This document shows positions 1-13,300 of a stretch of DNA of 64,000 nucleotides, one piece after another; the stretch's first letter is position 1, and each line of letters opens with the position of its first letter. A program made the position numbers and the translations under genes. The notes beneath the pieces were generated by a model. It was not told where the DNA came from and did not search any database. It saw only the letters and a list, made by a program, of their open reading frames with translations. The DNA is from Spisula solida (taxonomy: Eukaryota > Mollusca > Bivalvia > Venerida > Mactridae): assembly GCA_947247005.1 (NCBI GenBank), contig OX365949.1, positions 5,280,001 through 5,344,000 on the forward strand, in the 5' to 3' direction.

Positions 1-416
1 GTGACAAACACCCCACGGGAGCATCACCCGTCTCTGAAGGCTCTTGTTATCTAATGAATTGGTTTTATCAAGAACGGGGAAATAAAAGTGGTTGTCAGTT
101 TAGGAGATAATGGAAGAGAACAAATAAATAAGATTTGGAAAAAATATTCGAATAGGCATTTTAAATATTCAAATACTGATTTTGGTATTCATTCTCATCT
201 CTATTTTTCTATCAGTCCATCTTGCTATATTTGCAAAATATCTGCAAGAAAAATATGTTGACCCTAATCAAAGTTTGACTAGTATTATATGCTGTATTAG
301 CTAGGTTCTGGGACTTGACTAAATATTAAAACTTTAGTTTGGCATTGTTAAGTTCCATCCGTAGTCTAATGAATATATTGTATAAATTGCTTTAGTATTG
401 AACAATGTATTTTCAG
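1..416. other. Non-coding sequence upstream of the first visible NFAT5 exon
   Basis: No coding exon is supported here. The stretch ends in a splice-acceptor-like pyrimidine/AG run (tattttcag, about 408-416) just before the first NFAT5 coding block, so it is probably intron. A 5'UTR cannot be excluded. No convincing promoter elements were recognised. Confidence 0.5.
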
Positions 417-1326
417 GTATGGAGAAACCACTACCCCAAGATCTACAAAGTTTCAAGGGTGACCCTTTCACCTTACAGTATGTCAATGGTTCACAGACTA
501 CAGAACCAATAGACACATCTTTTGTCAACAATCCTCAATCAAAATTTAATGGCGTGGCATCAGAGATATTTAGAGCATTAGTGACTGTAAAACAAGATAC
601 CGATATGGTAAATGATGCGTTACACATCAACACTGATCAGAATGAAAGTGTTTCCCACAACTCCAATGTGCAGTCGTTTGAGAGCTTAAACATGCAACAG
701 TCACCAGACTTTGGCATGCCTAAGAATGGAATGTTACATCGTATTCTGTCGGGAGATAAAATTGGTGAGCAAAACTTTCAGAGTCCAGGAGGAAACTATT
801 CTGTGTCCAGTCCGACAGATTTCAACAAAAGTTCACCTACTTCATCAGCAAACAGCCCTTATGGAGATTCAAACTTAAGTCCATTCGCTGAAACAAATCA
901 TAGTATGTGTATGGATACAGACACTCAGCCGACATGTTTTAAGGATTTAATGAAAAGTGTGACTACGTCAGACACTACTACTCAATCGTCGTTGATTACT
1001 CATACTGGCAAGTTACGACTAGACTCGTTAAATGTTGAAAGCAATCTGGAAAACGATGCAAAGTTTGACTTGGTATGTGATTGGAATACAACAAAGACTG
1101 AGGACAGTCCGGATAGATTCAAAAATGGCAAAGTGCCAAGAATGCATCAAGATTCTGACGCATCGTCGGCTTTATCGCCGTCAGTTGATACAGCATTTCA
1201 TGTGGAAGGCGCACAACAGGAAGTGCCGACGGATTTCACGTTTCACTTATTTGGACAAGGTGAAACAGAGCCGAACAATTTAAATGTATTTCCCATTGTT
1301 TCTGAAAATAATGAAACCCCATCCAG
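417..1326 (+). CDS. NFAT5: NFAT5 exon a: Ser/Thr-rich N-terminal region
   Basis: A 910-bp open block between an acceptor (ttttcag) and a GTGAGT donor. Two leading bases precede ATG at 419, so the exon either starts translation there or continues an upstream phase-1 exon. The 303 residues are low-complexity and rich in Ser, Thr, Asn and Asp, with S-P steps ([18 protein letters not shown]). No folded domain is seen. This matches the disordered regulatory N-terminus typical of NFATs. It ends in phase 2. Confidence 0.8.
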
Positions 1327-4300
1327 GTGAGTTGTAGTTTTGTATTTATTTAACTGCACTGTATTCATTTTATTGCACTGTATTCATTTTACTGCACTGT
1401 ATTCATTTTACTGCACTGTATTCATTTTACTGCACTGTATTCATGTCATTCAGAGGTAATTTTCATTGATAAAAGTTGATAATCCACTGAAATGTTCTCT
1501 ATCATTTATGTCATGGATTAGCGGTTACTGAAAGAAGGTTTATCACTTGGATAATACATGCTTGATAACTCTAGCTTTAGTAATGTTCTAATTATTATCA
1601 GTATTTTTGGTTTTGTTAAATTATCAATCAAACTGGAACTTATGTTTTTCTGACAATACTTACACAGCTGGTTGGGCAAATCATGAGATTAACTATTGCA
1701 TTTATTCTGTTATAGCCCTGGCTAATGCAGTTCAGAGCTCCAGATAATTTTTGTGCTAAGGTTCTTCACTTTATAATTTAATGTTTGATTTGCTCCCTAA
1801 TGATATATGTCTGAAAGAGTTACTTCCCTGCAATCATGCTTTCTCACATCATGTTGAACTCTAGAGGTTGTACAGCTATGGTTTTGTCCTCCATAGGCGT
1901 ATGACTTGGTTGCAGTTGGTTGAATGTTTGAAGTTGGGTAGGGTTAATTCTGATTTGGTCAGTTAGAGAGCAACTATCGTGTTAAATTGTGGTAATGGTT
2001 ACATCTGTGTCTGCCTGTCTGGCAAAAAGCTGATAAATACAGTCAGAAAACAGATGTGCTTTATATGACAAGATGAATGAACTGACCTATACTCTTCACT
2101 TTGTTTATGTACCAATACACTATAATAATATGTTTGTTTCAGTATTGAGTCACACCAAGTACCGACGGTGGTTGAACAGTTCAAGACACCTCAAAGCCTT
2201 CCCCATAATGTGGTAAGTTGGAATCTACCCCCATGATACAGCAAGTGTATAGTCTGACACCAGTAGCTGTGGTTTGTCTTCAACCTTGTTTTAAAAGTCA
2301 CTATTTCTTAGACAACAGTTCTCAGGAATAATCATTGTGCGGTCCTCTTTTAATGGTCATGTATATTGCATGACTGATCCTGGTTCTGTCTCAGTTTGTG
2401 CCACTGCTCAATTTCCTGTGGATAAGAGTAACCTACAAAACTCCAATTTACCCAAGTGCATGAAGGGGTACCTGAGAAGGAAGGGCCAAAAGCTAATATG
2501 CTGTGGCTGCCAGTGGTACAGTCCCGAATAGTCCATTGGAGACTTGGAAAATGTCTAAAGCTGTTTAAAGGATGCATCTAATTTTTGGTTACGATTAAAG
2601 TTGATAAAAATGCAGTAAATACAGTGGACAGGTCAGGTCATGACCTAACTGTTGTAGACATGGAAGTCTAAATAAAAAATATCTCTGATTATGTATGGTA
2701 TAATGTATGGTATGGTATAATGTATGGTATAATGTATGGTATAATGTGTGGTATAATGTATGGTATAATGTATGGTATTATGTATGGTATAATGTATGGT
2801 ATTATGTATGGTATAATGTATGGTATGGTATAATGTGTGGTATAATGTATGGTATAATGTATGGTATAATGTATGGTATAATGTATGGTATAATGTATGG
2901 TATTATGTATGGTATATGGTATAATGTATGGTATAATGTATGGTATAATGTATGGTATAATGTATGGTATAATGTATGGTATAATGTATGGTATAATGTA
3001 TGGTATTATGTATGGTATAATGTATGGTATTATGTATGGTATTATGTATGGTATAATGTATAATGTATGGTATTATGTATGGTATTATGTATGGTATAAT
3101 GTATGTTTTACAGACTAAACAACAACGAGAAAGACTGCGACGAGCCAAGGAACCGATTCTAAGTCAAGCTTTTCCTGCCAAGTTGCATGGTTATGAAATA
3201 CGTATTTTACAGCAGCCTGAGGAACAACACAGAGCACGTTACCTCACCGAGGGAAGTCGTGGTTCCGTGAAAAATAGAAGTGGATCTGGTTTTCCAGTAG
3301 TCAAGGTACTTAATATTTTGTCAAGCTATTTTATGCATATTTGTAGGACACAAGTATCTCTAGCATTGGGGTCTGGGATTAAATATATCTGAACAAAAAT
3401 TAAACATCTGTCAATCTGTCTGTCCCATTGGAAATGTTAACCAAAACTTTCAAGTTTTTGAAGCACAAATATTTTTGAAGTCCATCAAGACTTTAAGCTT
3501 TTGTCCCCAATTTGTAGTCATCTGTAAGAAGTATAATGAATGAATAATAATAAAGATTTGTGTAAGTGCTTTGATAAAACAGTACCCTGTTGTATATAAT
3601 CTGTGAATCACAATCTTATCTTCCTTTCTATGGTTTTAGTTGCTAGGGCACTCAGGGGAGGCGACTCTACAAGTATTTATTGGTAACGACAGTGGCAGAG
3701 TACGTCCTCATGGATTTTATCAGGCGTGTAAAGTGTGCGGAAAAAACTCGACAATGTGTTCGGAGAAAGATATTGATGGTACAACTGTTATCGAAATTGA
3801 ACTACAGTCAGCCAATGATATGACAGCATCGTATGTATCCTCTTTGTTCTATTATAGCAGTCTGTGAATTTAGGCTTTGAAACTACTCGTCCAAATCCCC
3901 AAAATTGTATAGTTTTCCTTTATACACAATTACTGCCAAAGTTTCTTGACCCGGACAACCAGACAAGTGCTAATTTTGCTGACTGTCTCTTCTCTCAAAG
4001 TTAAAGAAAAAAAAAATTTAATGATAATTCACGGATAATTTGGAATGCTGAATCCTATTTCAACAGTGCTTGGCTGAACAGAAAAGATCTTAAGTTTGGT
4101 GAAATAAATTCTATGATTGTTTTTTTATAGGATTGACTGTGTTGGAATACTCAAACTTAGAAATGCTGATGTGGAACAACGAATTGGTATTGCTAAGGCA
4201 AAAAAGAAATCTACAAAAGCTCGCATGATATTCCGTGTGACGTTCCAGAAACCATGCGGCAGTCCTCAAGTTCTACAAGTGGCGTCATCTACAATACTTT

Positions 4301-7300
4301 GCAGTAAGTAACTTAGAAATACTGATCAACACAATACAAGCTGCAATTCAAGGGAACCATCCTTAGGCCAGTTGTTGAATCAATTTTAAGAGTAAAGTAA
4401 AAGCTCTACATTTGTTTAGCTATTGTAAACGCCCATCTTTGAGTTACAAGACAGCTGTTAGACTTGATGACAGGGGCGGCCACAGCTCATTGGCTGATTC
4501 ATTTATACACCTTGGTAATGTGAAGCATGGTGGGTTATTCTTGCTCGATGAAATTAAGCAATGGTTCAGATAGGGACATTGGTCACTTTACATTGAGTTA
4601 TAGAACAAATCTATTTGGTGGTTTTTGACCTACATGTGTGCAAAATCGTCTTTGATTATCATGAATAAACGGAATAAGTGCTTGCTTTCCACAAAGTGGT
4701 TAAACGACACTAAAATGGCAAGTTAAACAGTTTTAAGCAATGGTAATTGCCGTGACAAATGCGATTTTGTAGTCCTTGAAAATGGGAAAAAAGTACTTGA
4801 AAAGTACTTGAATTTTGTTTTGAAAGTTCTGTTTGAACCATGTAAAAACATGGTTGTTATTTTAGCAATGAATGTATTGGAATCATTGATTTATGTCTGT
4901 ATACTTGGTATTATAGCTCAGCCGATTGGTCAGCCAGAAATATGTAAGATGAGCTTACGTGAGATTTCTATGATTGGAGGTGACGAGCTGTATATCATTG
5001 GTAAGAACTTTCTTCGTGGTACCCGTGTCTTCTTCCAAGAGATAAAAGATGAGGAAAGCAGACAAACACTGTGGGAGAGAGAAGGCGAGATTGACAAGGA
5101 TTACTTCCAGACTGTAATTTCTTATTTTATTTTATTTCTATTATTTTGTCTCCATCAAATTGTTTTACTGTTTGACATCTGGATGGATGTCTGTTACAAA
5201 GATTGTCAGTGCTGTTTGAATACTCTCCTTAATCATTGTTCCGATTTCAATGAAACTTCACATGAATAGTTTGTAGCCTATCATCATTGCCAGGAATATC
5301 AGATTAAATTATTATTACTGAAGTTGTGGCCCTTTGTAGGAGATGTACATGTTTGTGTCGAAACCTTCCAAATCATTTTGTGTAGTTGTCCTTTGAATCA
5401 ATTCCAGAATGAATCTATACATGTACTGTTTCTTGAAGTCTTGAGTAATCTGCAGGAAACTAAGATGCAACATTAACACACTACATTTAAGTTTTATCAC
5501 TGGATTTGACTTTGAAGTCAGCGATTTCATATTGCCCAATATGCAGCAACAGATGTCTAAGATCAAGTAATCTGAATAAGAGTCTCATACAATTATGTTA
5601 TCTCACTTAGGCAATCAACATATTGGGACAAAAAAAGTATGATGTTGCTTACAAAAATTAATGTTAGTTATTTTGAAATAAATTCTTGCTTATGTTTAAT
5701 TATCAGAAAATGAGTTTTTGTAGATGACATATTGTTTTGATGATTACAGACACACATCATAGTGAGTGTACCTGAGTATAGCGGTCCATCATGTAGTGGT
5801 ATGAATGTGTCATGTCAGGTAGTTGTCAATAGTGGGGGTAAGATGAGTGACCCCCAGCCTTTCTTCTATAAACCAGGTAAGCTTCAAGAACTACCTCCGC
5901 ACCCTCAGGTTTTTCATACAGCCCACTTCTCACTCTTTCATCCTGTGAGTGCTTTTGTCTCAAACTGTAAGAAAACTTGCATCGTTCAACTGAAATTACT
6001 TGTGCGTTTATACTTACTAGCTTAAAGTTACCTAATAAATAATGTCTGTGATTCAATGTCTGTGAAAAACATGGCTTGTTTTCTACGATACAACTTAATG
6101 ATTTCTGCTGCCTGCATTGAAATCATGGTTCAATTACATCACTAAATTCAATTTTAATGTCATTGAGGGTCGTAAGCAAAATTTTATTGATATTATGTTG
6201 GAGTCTGTAATATTCTGTGTTGATAGTACTTCTGTGAATTTATTACCTTTCCTGTCGGCAAACTAGAAATACTGGGTGGAATCTCAACCAGTACTGTTAC
6301 TATTTATAGACTGTTACTATTTATAGACCTTGTGGTACCTGTTCTTGTGTGAGCTAATGATCATGTGCCTTTCAATGCTTTTTCGTGCATGCTAATATAT
6401 ATTGCCGGGTGTAGACTCGTGAAGTTCACGATTTTGTCCAATATCAACCTGCATTGTTTGCCGACACGAAAGGCAGGCTTGCTGTAATAGCTTGCAAGAT
6501 AACAATCAATTTGTTAAGTCCTGTACACTCACAGCATTAAGGAGTAAAAAAGCCAGTTGTATGCTTATGTTTGGTCGTTTTGTAAGTAAATAAAATGTCC
6601 TTGGGCTTGAGTCAGTTTTTTTCCTAAGTCAGTGTGGTGCTACACTTTCAAGAAGGTCATAACAATACACTAAATGCATAGGTTGTGATTTTGGAATTAT
6701 GTTTTTTTGTTTTTTTTTAAAAATTAAAACATTTGTAGTGAAAGTATTTGATTATAATGAATTTACACTGATAAATTCTTTATTAAACTGAACCAACTTT
6801 ATGATGATAACTTTGCAAATAAACAGATGGAATGACACTGATTCCTTTGCTAGTATTAAAATAGAATTGAGTTTTATAACTTTGCTGGTAAAATAAATGG
6901 ACTTTTCAAATATAACTTTACTTGTAAAGTAAATAGACTTTTCAATGATAACTTTTCTGGTAAAGTAAATGGACTTTTCAAATATAACTTTACTGATAAA
7001 GTAAATAGACTTTTCAATGATAACTTTTCTGGTAAAGTAAATGGACTTTTCAAATATAACTTTACTGGTAAAGTAAATAGACTTTTCAATGATAACTTTT
7101 CTGGTAAAGTAAATGGACTTTTCAAATATAACTTTACTGGTAAAGTAAATAGACTTTTCAATGATAACTTTTCTGGTAAAGTAATTGGACTTTTCAAATA
7201 TAACTTTACTGGTAAAGCAAATAGACTTTTCAATGATAACTTTGCTGGTAAAGTAAATGGACTTTTCAAATATAACTTTACTGGTAAAGTAAATAGACTT

Positions 7301-10300
7301 TTCAATGATAACTTTTCTGGTAAAGTAAATGGACTTTTCAAATATAACTTTACTGGTAAAGTAAATAGACTTTTCAATGATAACTTTTCTGGTAAAGTAA
7401 ATGGACTTTTCAAATATAACTTTACTGGTAAAGTAAATAGACTTTTCAATAATAACTTTGCTGGTAAAGTAAATGGACTTTTCAAATATAACTTTACTGT
7501 AAAGTAAATAGACTTTTCAATGATAACTTTTCTGGTATAGTAAATGGACTTTTCAAATATAACTTTACTGGTAAAGTAAATAGACTTTTCAATGATAACT
7601 TTTCTGGTAAAGTAAATGGACTTTTCAAATATAACTTTGCTGGTAAAGTAATTGGACTTTTCAATGATAACTTTGCTGGTAAAGTAAAAGGACTTTTCAA
7701 TGATTACTTAGCTGGTAAAGTAAATGGACTTTTCAATGATAACTTTGCTGGTAAACTTAAGTTTACCAGCAAAGTTATCACTGAAAAGTACTTAAGTCTT
7801 AAGTACGTTTCAGTGATAACTTTGCAATTTACAATGATAACTTTATACAATAAGCAGAACAAATTTATTTTATAACTCATGCTAACAGTAAACTCATACA
7901 AATTGTTTTCATATTTAAGGTTGATATTTTCTGAAGTGAATTGCATTTAAGAATATTGGTGGTGATAAGATAACTTTGAAAATAATTTGCTTTTTGCAAA
8001 ATTATAATTTGTTTCAAACTCATTGCACTGAGGACATTGTCCACATTTTGGAATCAAGCTATTGCTGTCAGAAATTCTCCCATTTGGTCTGTTTTCTGTA
8101 CAAGCTACAACATGGCTGGGTGGGTTTCATTCAAAGCTGGCTTTAACGAACTCACATACCCATTTATAATCATTCGTCTTTTATTTCTGTTTTATTTGTG
8201 CAATTTTGAGGTTGATGTAGTAGCAAAATTCCATTTAAATGTTTGTCTTTTAGTCACAATGTCTTGAAGCAAAGATGTAAGGTTTTTGACGTTCAAGTTC
8301 TCTTTTAGTAAAAACTTATTTTGCTTTTCCCAGATTATAGCACGTATCGAGTTGGTGAAGTAGATTTATACATTAGTCGCATTTGTTGGCGGTTGTGCCA
8401 TTTTTCCCCCAAAACCTTACATCTATGCCAAAGAGTAGACATTGTGTTATAACTTTTCACAAATTTGTTTTACCCAGTGTATATATACAATGATGGTCCC
8501 TATGCTTGTTATGGCCAGGTTTGAATGTTCATTCTCCTCTATTTATTGACATTAAACTGTTGGCATCCATTCTAGTACTGAAATTATGATAATGACTTAT
8601 CAAACTTAGATTTCAGCTCTTGCGTGTCTCAGCTTGGCACTTGTCAGCTCACCTCTTCTGAACAAGAAACAAAACACTATCTCAATGGTATAACATTGTG
8701 TGGTGCCTTTAATTTTACACAGGAAGTTTCAATACAATCTTCAAAAATGTTCTTAAACATTTTCTCAAATTTGAATGAAATGAAATTTAATTATATGAAG
8801 AATACTTTTTAAGGTAGTACTGCATTTTCTGTCAGCCAGTTTGTCTGATCAGCTGCATCAGTTTTAGAATTCCAGTTTTATGGCCACTTGCCTGAATTTA
8901 TTCATAGCCATTGTATTCGCATCAAATTTAAACTAGCTTGTCTATATAAATTTCACTTGCCCCAGACTTTGGGCTAGTAGGTTAGTCTGAAGATTTTTGC
9001 ATGGTTATGGCATTTGTGTGCTTAAACTTGCATAAACCGGTTCTTTTACCTTGGCATTTATGCTTTATGAAGCTATAGAAAATATCCTCTCAAGATAGGG
9101 ATGTGGCATCGCTTGTAACTTTTGCCTAAGACTGTTTTTGCCTGTTAAAATTGAGATGGAACCCAGTACCATAAGATATGTATGTTATACTGTCTAACGG
9201 TCTAGCTTATGTTTACTATAGAAGATCCTCCACATTTATATTACGGTCGTCCAAGGTATGTGAGAAAACACTTCAAGCACTGCATTCCGTATTTGATGAA
9301 GATCAAAATATTGTCAAATGATCAGCATTTCAAGGGCTTTTTTCCTTATATAGTAGGGGCTGTTGTAAGGCCCCTTCCCCAGGAAACTATTCTTTAAAAT
9401 CAAGCAGTTTTCCCCTTATGTTTACCTCTACAAAGTTGTTTCCCCCATATTACAAAAATACCAATATTTTCACATGATTAAAGGCCATTCCCAAAGTTAG
9501 AAAAAAGCCCTGATTTCTATGAAAAGAAGTGACACTGCTGTCCAAGTGTTCACCCGAATGCTGTTGGACAGGGTTTCTCTTCCGCTCATTAATATGTGTT
9601 AGGTGCTCATTGTTTCCTATGTCGTGTTGAACATTGCATGCATGTCCTCCCTGTAACAGCATACCTCAGCACATACATGTACAAAATTATATGACATTGA
9701 AACTCAAGTTTCCTATGAATCTTCTGTATATACGTGTAGATCTGTGTTTATCGTTATGTGACATGTTTATGCACATACGTATATACGTAAATATTCCAAG
9801 GTGTGTTTGCAGTTTTACATAGAAATAAACAATATACCTAGGAGTGTTGGTATGTTTATATAGGTATGAAAACATTATACAGTGTTTGCAGTTGTAAACG
9901 TCAGGGTCCTATATGTTACTTGAGTCATCAAGGAAACATACTCATATGTCAGCTTCTTATATGCGTGATATTTGTACATATTACCTGCCAATAGATATGA
10001 TATATTCCTAGCCAGAAACCATTGACTGAATCATGTACCACCCATCACATACTGGCTGGCGAGCATTATCTGACCTATTTTCTTACTTTTTCTAGAATAC
10101 GAGGTGGTTTTGAAGAAAATAATTTACCTTTTAATAATCCTGGGCTCAAGTCCAAAATATTGTCACTGTTTTTGGTACTTTTAATGTAACACAGTGTATG
10201 GTAATTGGGGCCACAAAGGAGTCACTATTTAGGCCGTTAATTGGATGAAGAGTAGCTGTAGCCGACATTTCGCATTTATTTACTAATATTTCTTTATTTT

Positions 10301-13300
10301 CCCGTATTGAGCCTCTCGAATAAGGGGATTTAGCTCCTATTGGCTTCACATAGATTTCAAGAGTTGTCTATTGTAGTGTTGAGTACACGCAGACGACTAT
10401 TGTAGCCTTATAATCATTGCGTTTTCCAATTAGTATTGCGTATTTTGTCAATATTGTTCCACCATCGACGTTATTTTGGGTCGCTGATTCCGTTCATATC
10501 TGATGTTGAGCTAAAATTAGCGTTTTCAACAACTCAGGCAATCCCATGGCTATTAATAGATGAACTTGTTTGTTTCATCGCTTATGCGCAATTTTCGTAA
10601 ACATGTGATCCCCAAGCAAAAGAGGTGTGAATTGTCATTGTGTTATGTGTTTTTCTTGAAATTTTCTTTTTATCTATGTGAATTGTATTTTCTTGCCACA
10701 CACTTGTTGCTATGATGTAGTTCTTTAATTGAAGAGCTACGATAAATATGAAAACATATCAAATATAGGATACTGCTCGCTGTCGGAAACTACTCGCCAG
10801 CCAGTAGTATGTTAGAGCTTGTGAGGGCGATGGATTCATGTATTATTATTGCTATGCCATATTTATATAGCCCTTTTCTCATGTATATACACGTTCGAAT
10901 GTGCTGTGCAATCATGATAAAGACATGGTTAAAACAATATACATAAATTATACAACTATGGACAAATTTATATATCAACACATCCACCACTCATTTATGC
11001 AAACAGGTAAAATATACAATATATAGTTGTTTCAAGTCTAGTTAGCAGTATGGCCAGTCGACATGTTACATGGACCATCACCAATATGGGTTAAGTTGCA
11101 TATATGGAAAGCTACCCGGGTGATATATTTATTCCCCCAAAACCCACACAAAACAAACAGAATTTGAATGAAATTCACCTGTAACATTATGCATTATTTC
11201 TTTTCACAGGGATTCATGCACCAAAATACACTGCCCACCAAAAATAAGTATACATAGGTTATGTCCCCATTTACTCGTCTGTAATATCTCTATTTGCAGG
11301 ACAGTGAAGCATCAATATTTTTTAAGACAATGACTATTTTTGTTCATTAAGTATAAATACCACACATTGATTGGTACCCTAGGTGCAAAATATAAACTTA
11401 AGTTTCTTTGTCCTGCTTGAAAAGTAATTTTATCTAAAAAGATGGAAATATTAGGCTTTTTGGATCACATGGTTATTTAAATTCAGAATATCTTCATCTT
11501 TAATATTCATTTTTTTTTACTCATTTAGTAACTGAAGTTTCAGAAACCTGTATAATCGTTACCATCTGATTAACAGATATAGCGTAATTATACCCCCAGA
11601 TACATAGTATATGGGGGCTATATTGGAGTCTTGAGGTCTGTTGGTTAGTCCATGGAAATTTGTCTGGGCTATTTCTCTGTCACCATTGGTCGGATTTCAT
11701 TGAAATCTGCAGGACTGATCAGTACCAGGTCTAGTTGTGCATATCGTCGGTGCATGTCGGTAAAATAAATTTTAAGGGAGTTATGACCTGGTACCCTCTT
11801 TAAGATGTTCTGGTACCCTGTTTAAAATTATGGTCTGGTGCCCTGTACACAATGATGGGCTTGTACCTTGTTTGAAATGATAATCTGGATCCCTGTTCAA
11901 AATGAGGCTCTGGTACCCTGTCCAAGATAATGATCTGGTAACCGTATCAAACTGATGGTGCCTGGCAGAAAATGATGTGTACGAATCAATTGAGTGATGA
12001 TAAAATACCACATGAAAATACTTAAACCTGACAAGTGTCCTGCTGTGAAACTAATGGATGCCTTTTCATCACATGTTTTATAACTTGTCTCGACTTTTCG
12101 TCAAATCAAGAGGCTAGTAAACTCAACGGGGACATATAGCGTTTATACGAAAGGAGGTATCGTAAACACTAGTTTTGCTCTTTTTTTTGTTATCATCATA
12201 ATCAAAACTCGCTAGAACAATTTGCATCTGATTGTCATAAAAAACTTGATTTTCTGAATCAGTTTAGTTTATATAGATAGAGAACTGACGCATTAAGTTA
12301 TCTTATATAGTTGAGAGCGTAGCCTAAGATTCTATAAGATATCTTATTCTCTATTTTTTGTATCAGATTTCAACAACTAGAGCAGTTATCACATTTTTTC
12401 CACTGTAACTATGTTACAATGAGTTACAAGGTGGGTGTGTACAAGATGTTTATATAACTGTAGCAGCGAGGGTCTATTAATGGTCTGTCACTTTTATTTA
12501 ACAACATTCATTGGTGATAATTGGTTTCAACCATTATTTACACCCGCCTACTGCCATTTATCAACAGGCTTACCTGATAAACATTATTTATGGACATGGG
12601 ACTGTCCAACGTCATTGTATAATTTACATGTTTAAATGTATACATGAAGTGCAAATTAAATTATCACATGAATCTCTGATATTCCGTAAAACAAAAGAAG
12701 ACAAACAAGATAAAGTTTCAGGAGTCGTGTTTCCATGACAACATTGCATAATATTCCTATAGCCTTCTAATAACAATCTGAAGTAGTAATTTTGCGTCGA
12801 GGACCACTAAAGGTCATGATCAAATAATTGCCTATTTATTTCTTAATCTAGATACGTCTCCTAATACCCTTTTCATAAGTCTCCCAATCTAGAGACCTAT
12901 AAGTCTCTCAATCTAGAGACCCATAAGTCTCTCAATCTAGAGACCCATAAGTCTCTCAATCTAGAGACCCATAAGTCTCCCAATCTAGAGACCCATAAGT
13001 CTCCCAATCTAGAGACCCATAAGTCTCCCAATCTAGAGACACCTAAGTCTCTCAATCTACATTTCCCCAATTCTAATCTTCTAAGATGTACAACTTCTAC
13101 CTGGATCCCAGTGCAATACGGGAATTGGATGATTGTCTCCAGAGTGGCTTTTATACTGGCTTGAAATACAGTTTGAATTATTTTGTTCATTAAAAACTCT
13201 ATAATAAGACCATCTTTGAGAGGCTTGAAAACTGGATCTTCTTTTCGAGTTGGTCTTAATAAACAGATTGAATTGAAGAATACAATGGATTTGAAAAACT

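Noticed and set aside
417..1326. Calcineurin-regulated NFATc identity
   Set aside because: No PxIxIT docking motif or SP-repeat array was found, and the [11 protein letters not shown] loop with a Gln-rich tail points to the NFAT5 type. Exons outside the window could still change this.
2707..3118. Long ORFs of VWYN and MYGI repeats
   Set aside because: They are translations of the 12-bp minisatellite, open in several frames at once, and lie inside an NFAT5 intron.
6874..7946. Minus-strand ORFs of KSPFTLP/KSLFTLP repeats
   Set aside because: The 36-bp repeat is a multiple of 3 without stops. There is no start context, splice site or non-repeat coding part.
12876..13060. CRISPR-like regular repeats
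   Set aside because: Units are directly tandem with no unique spacers, and the window is clearly eukaryotic. The same holds for the other arrays.
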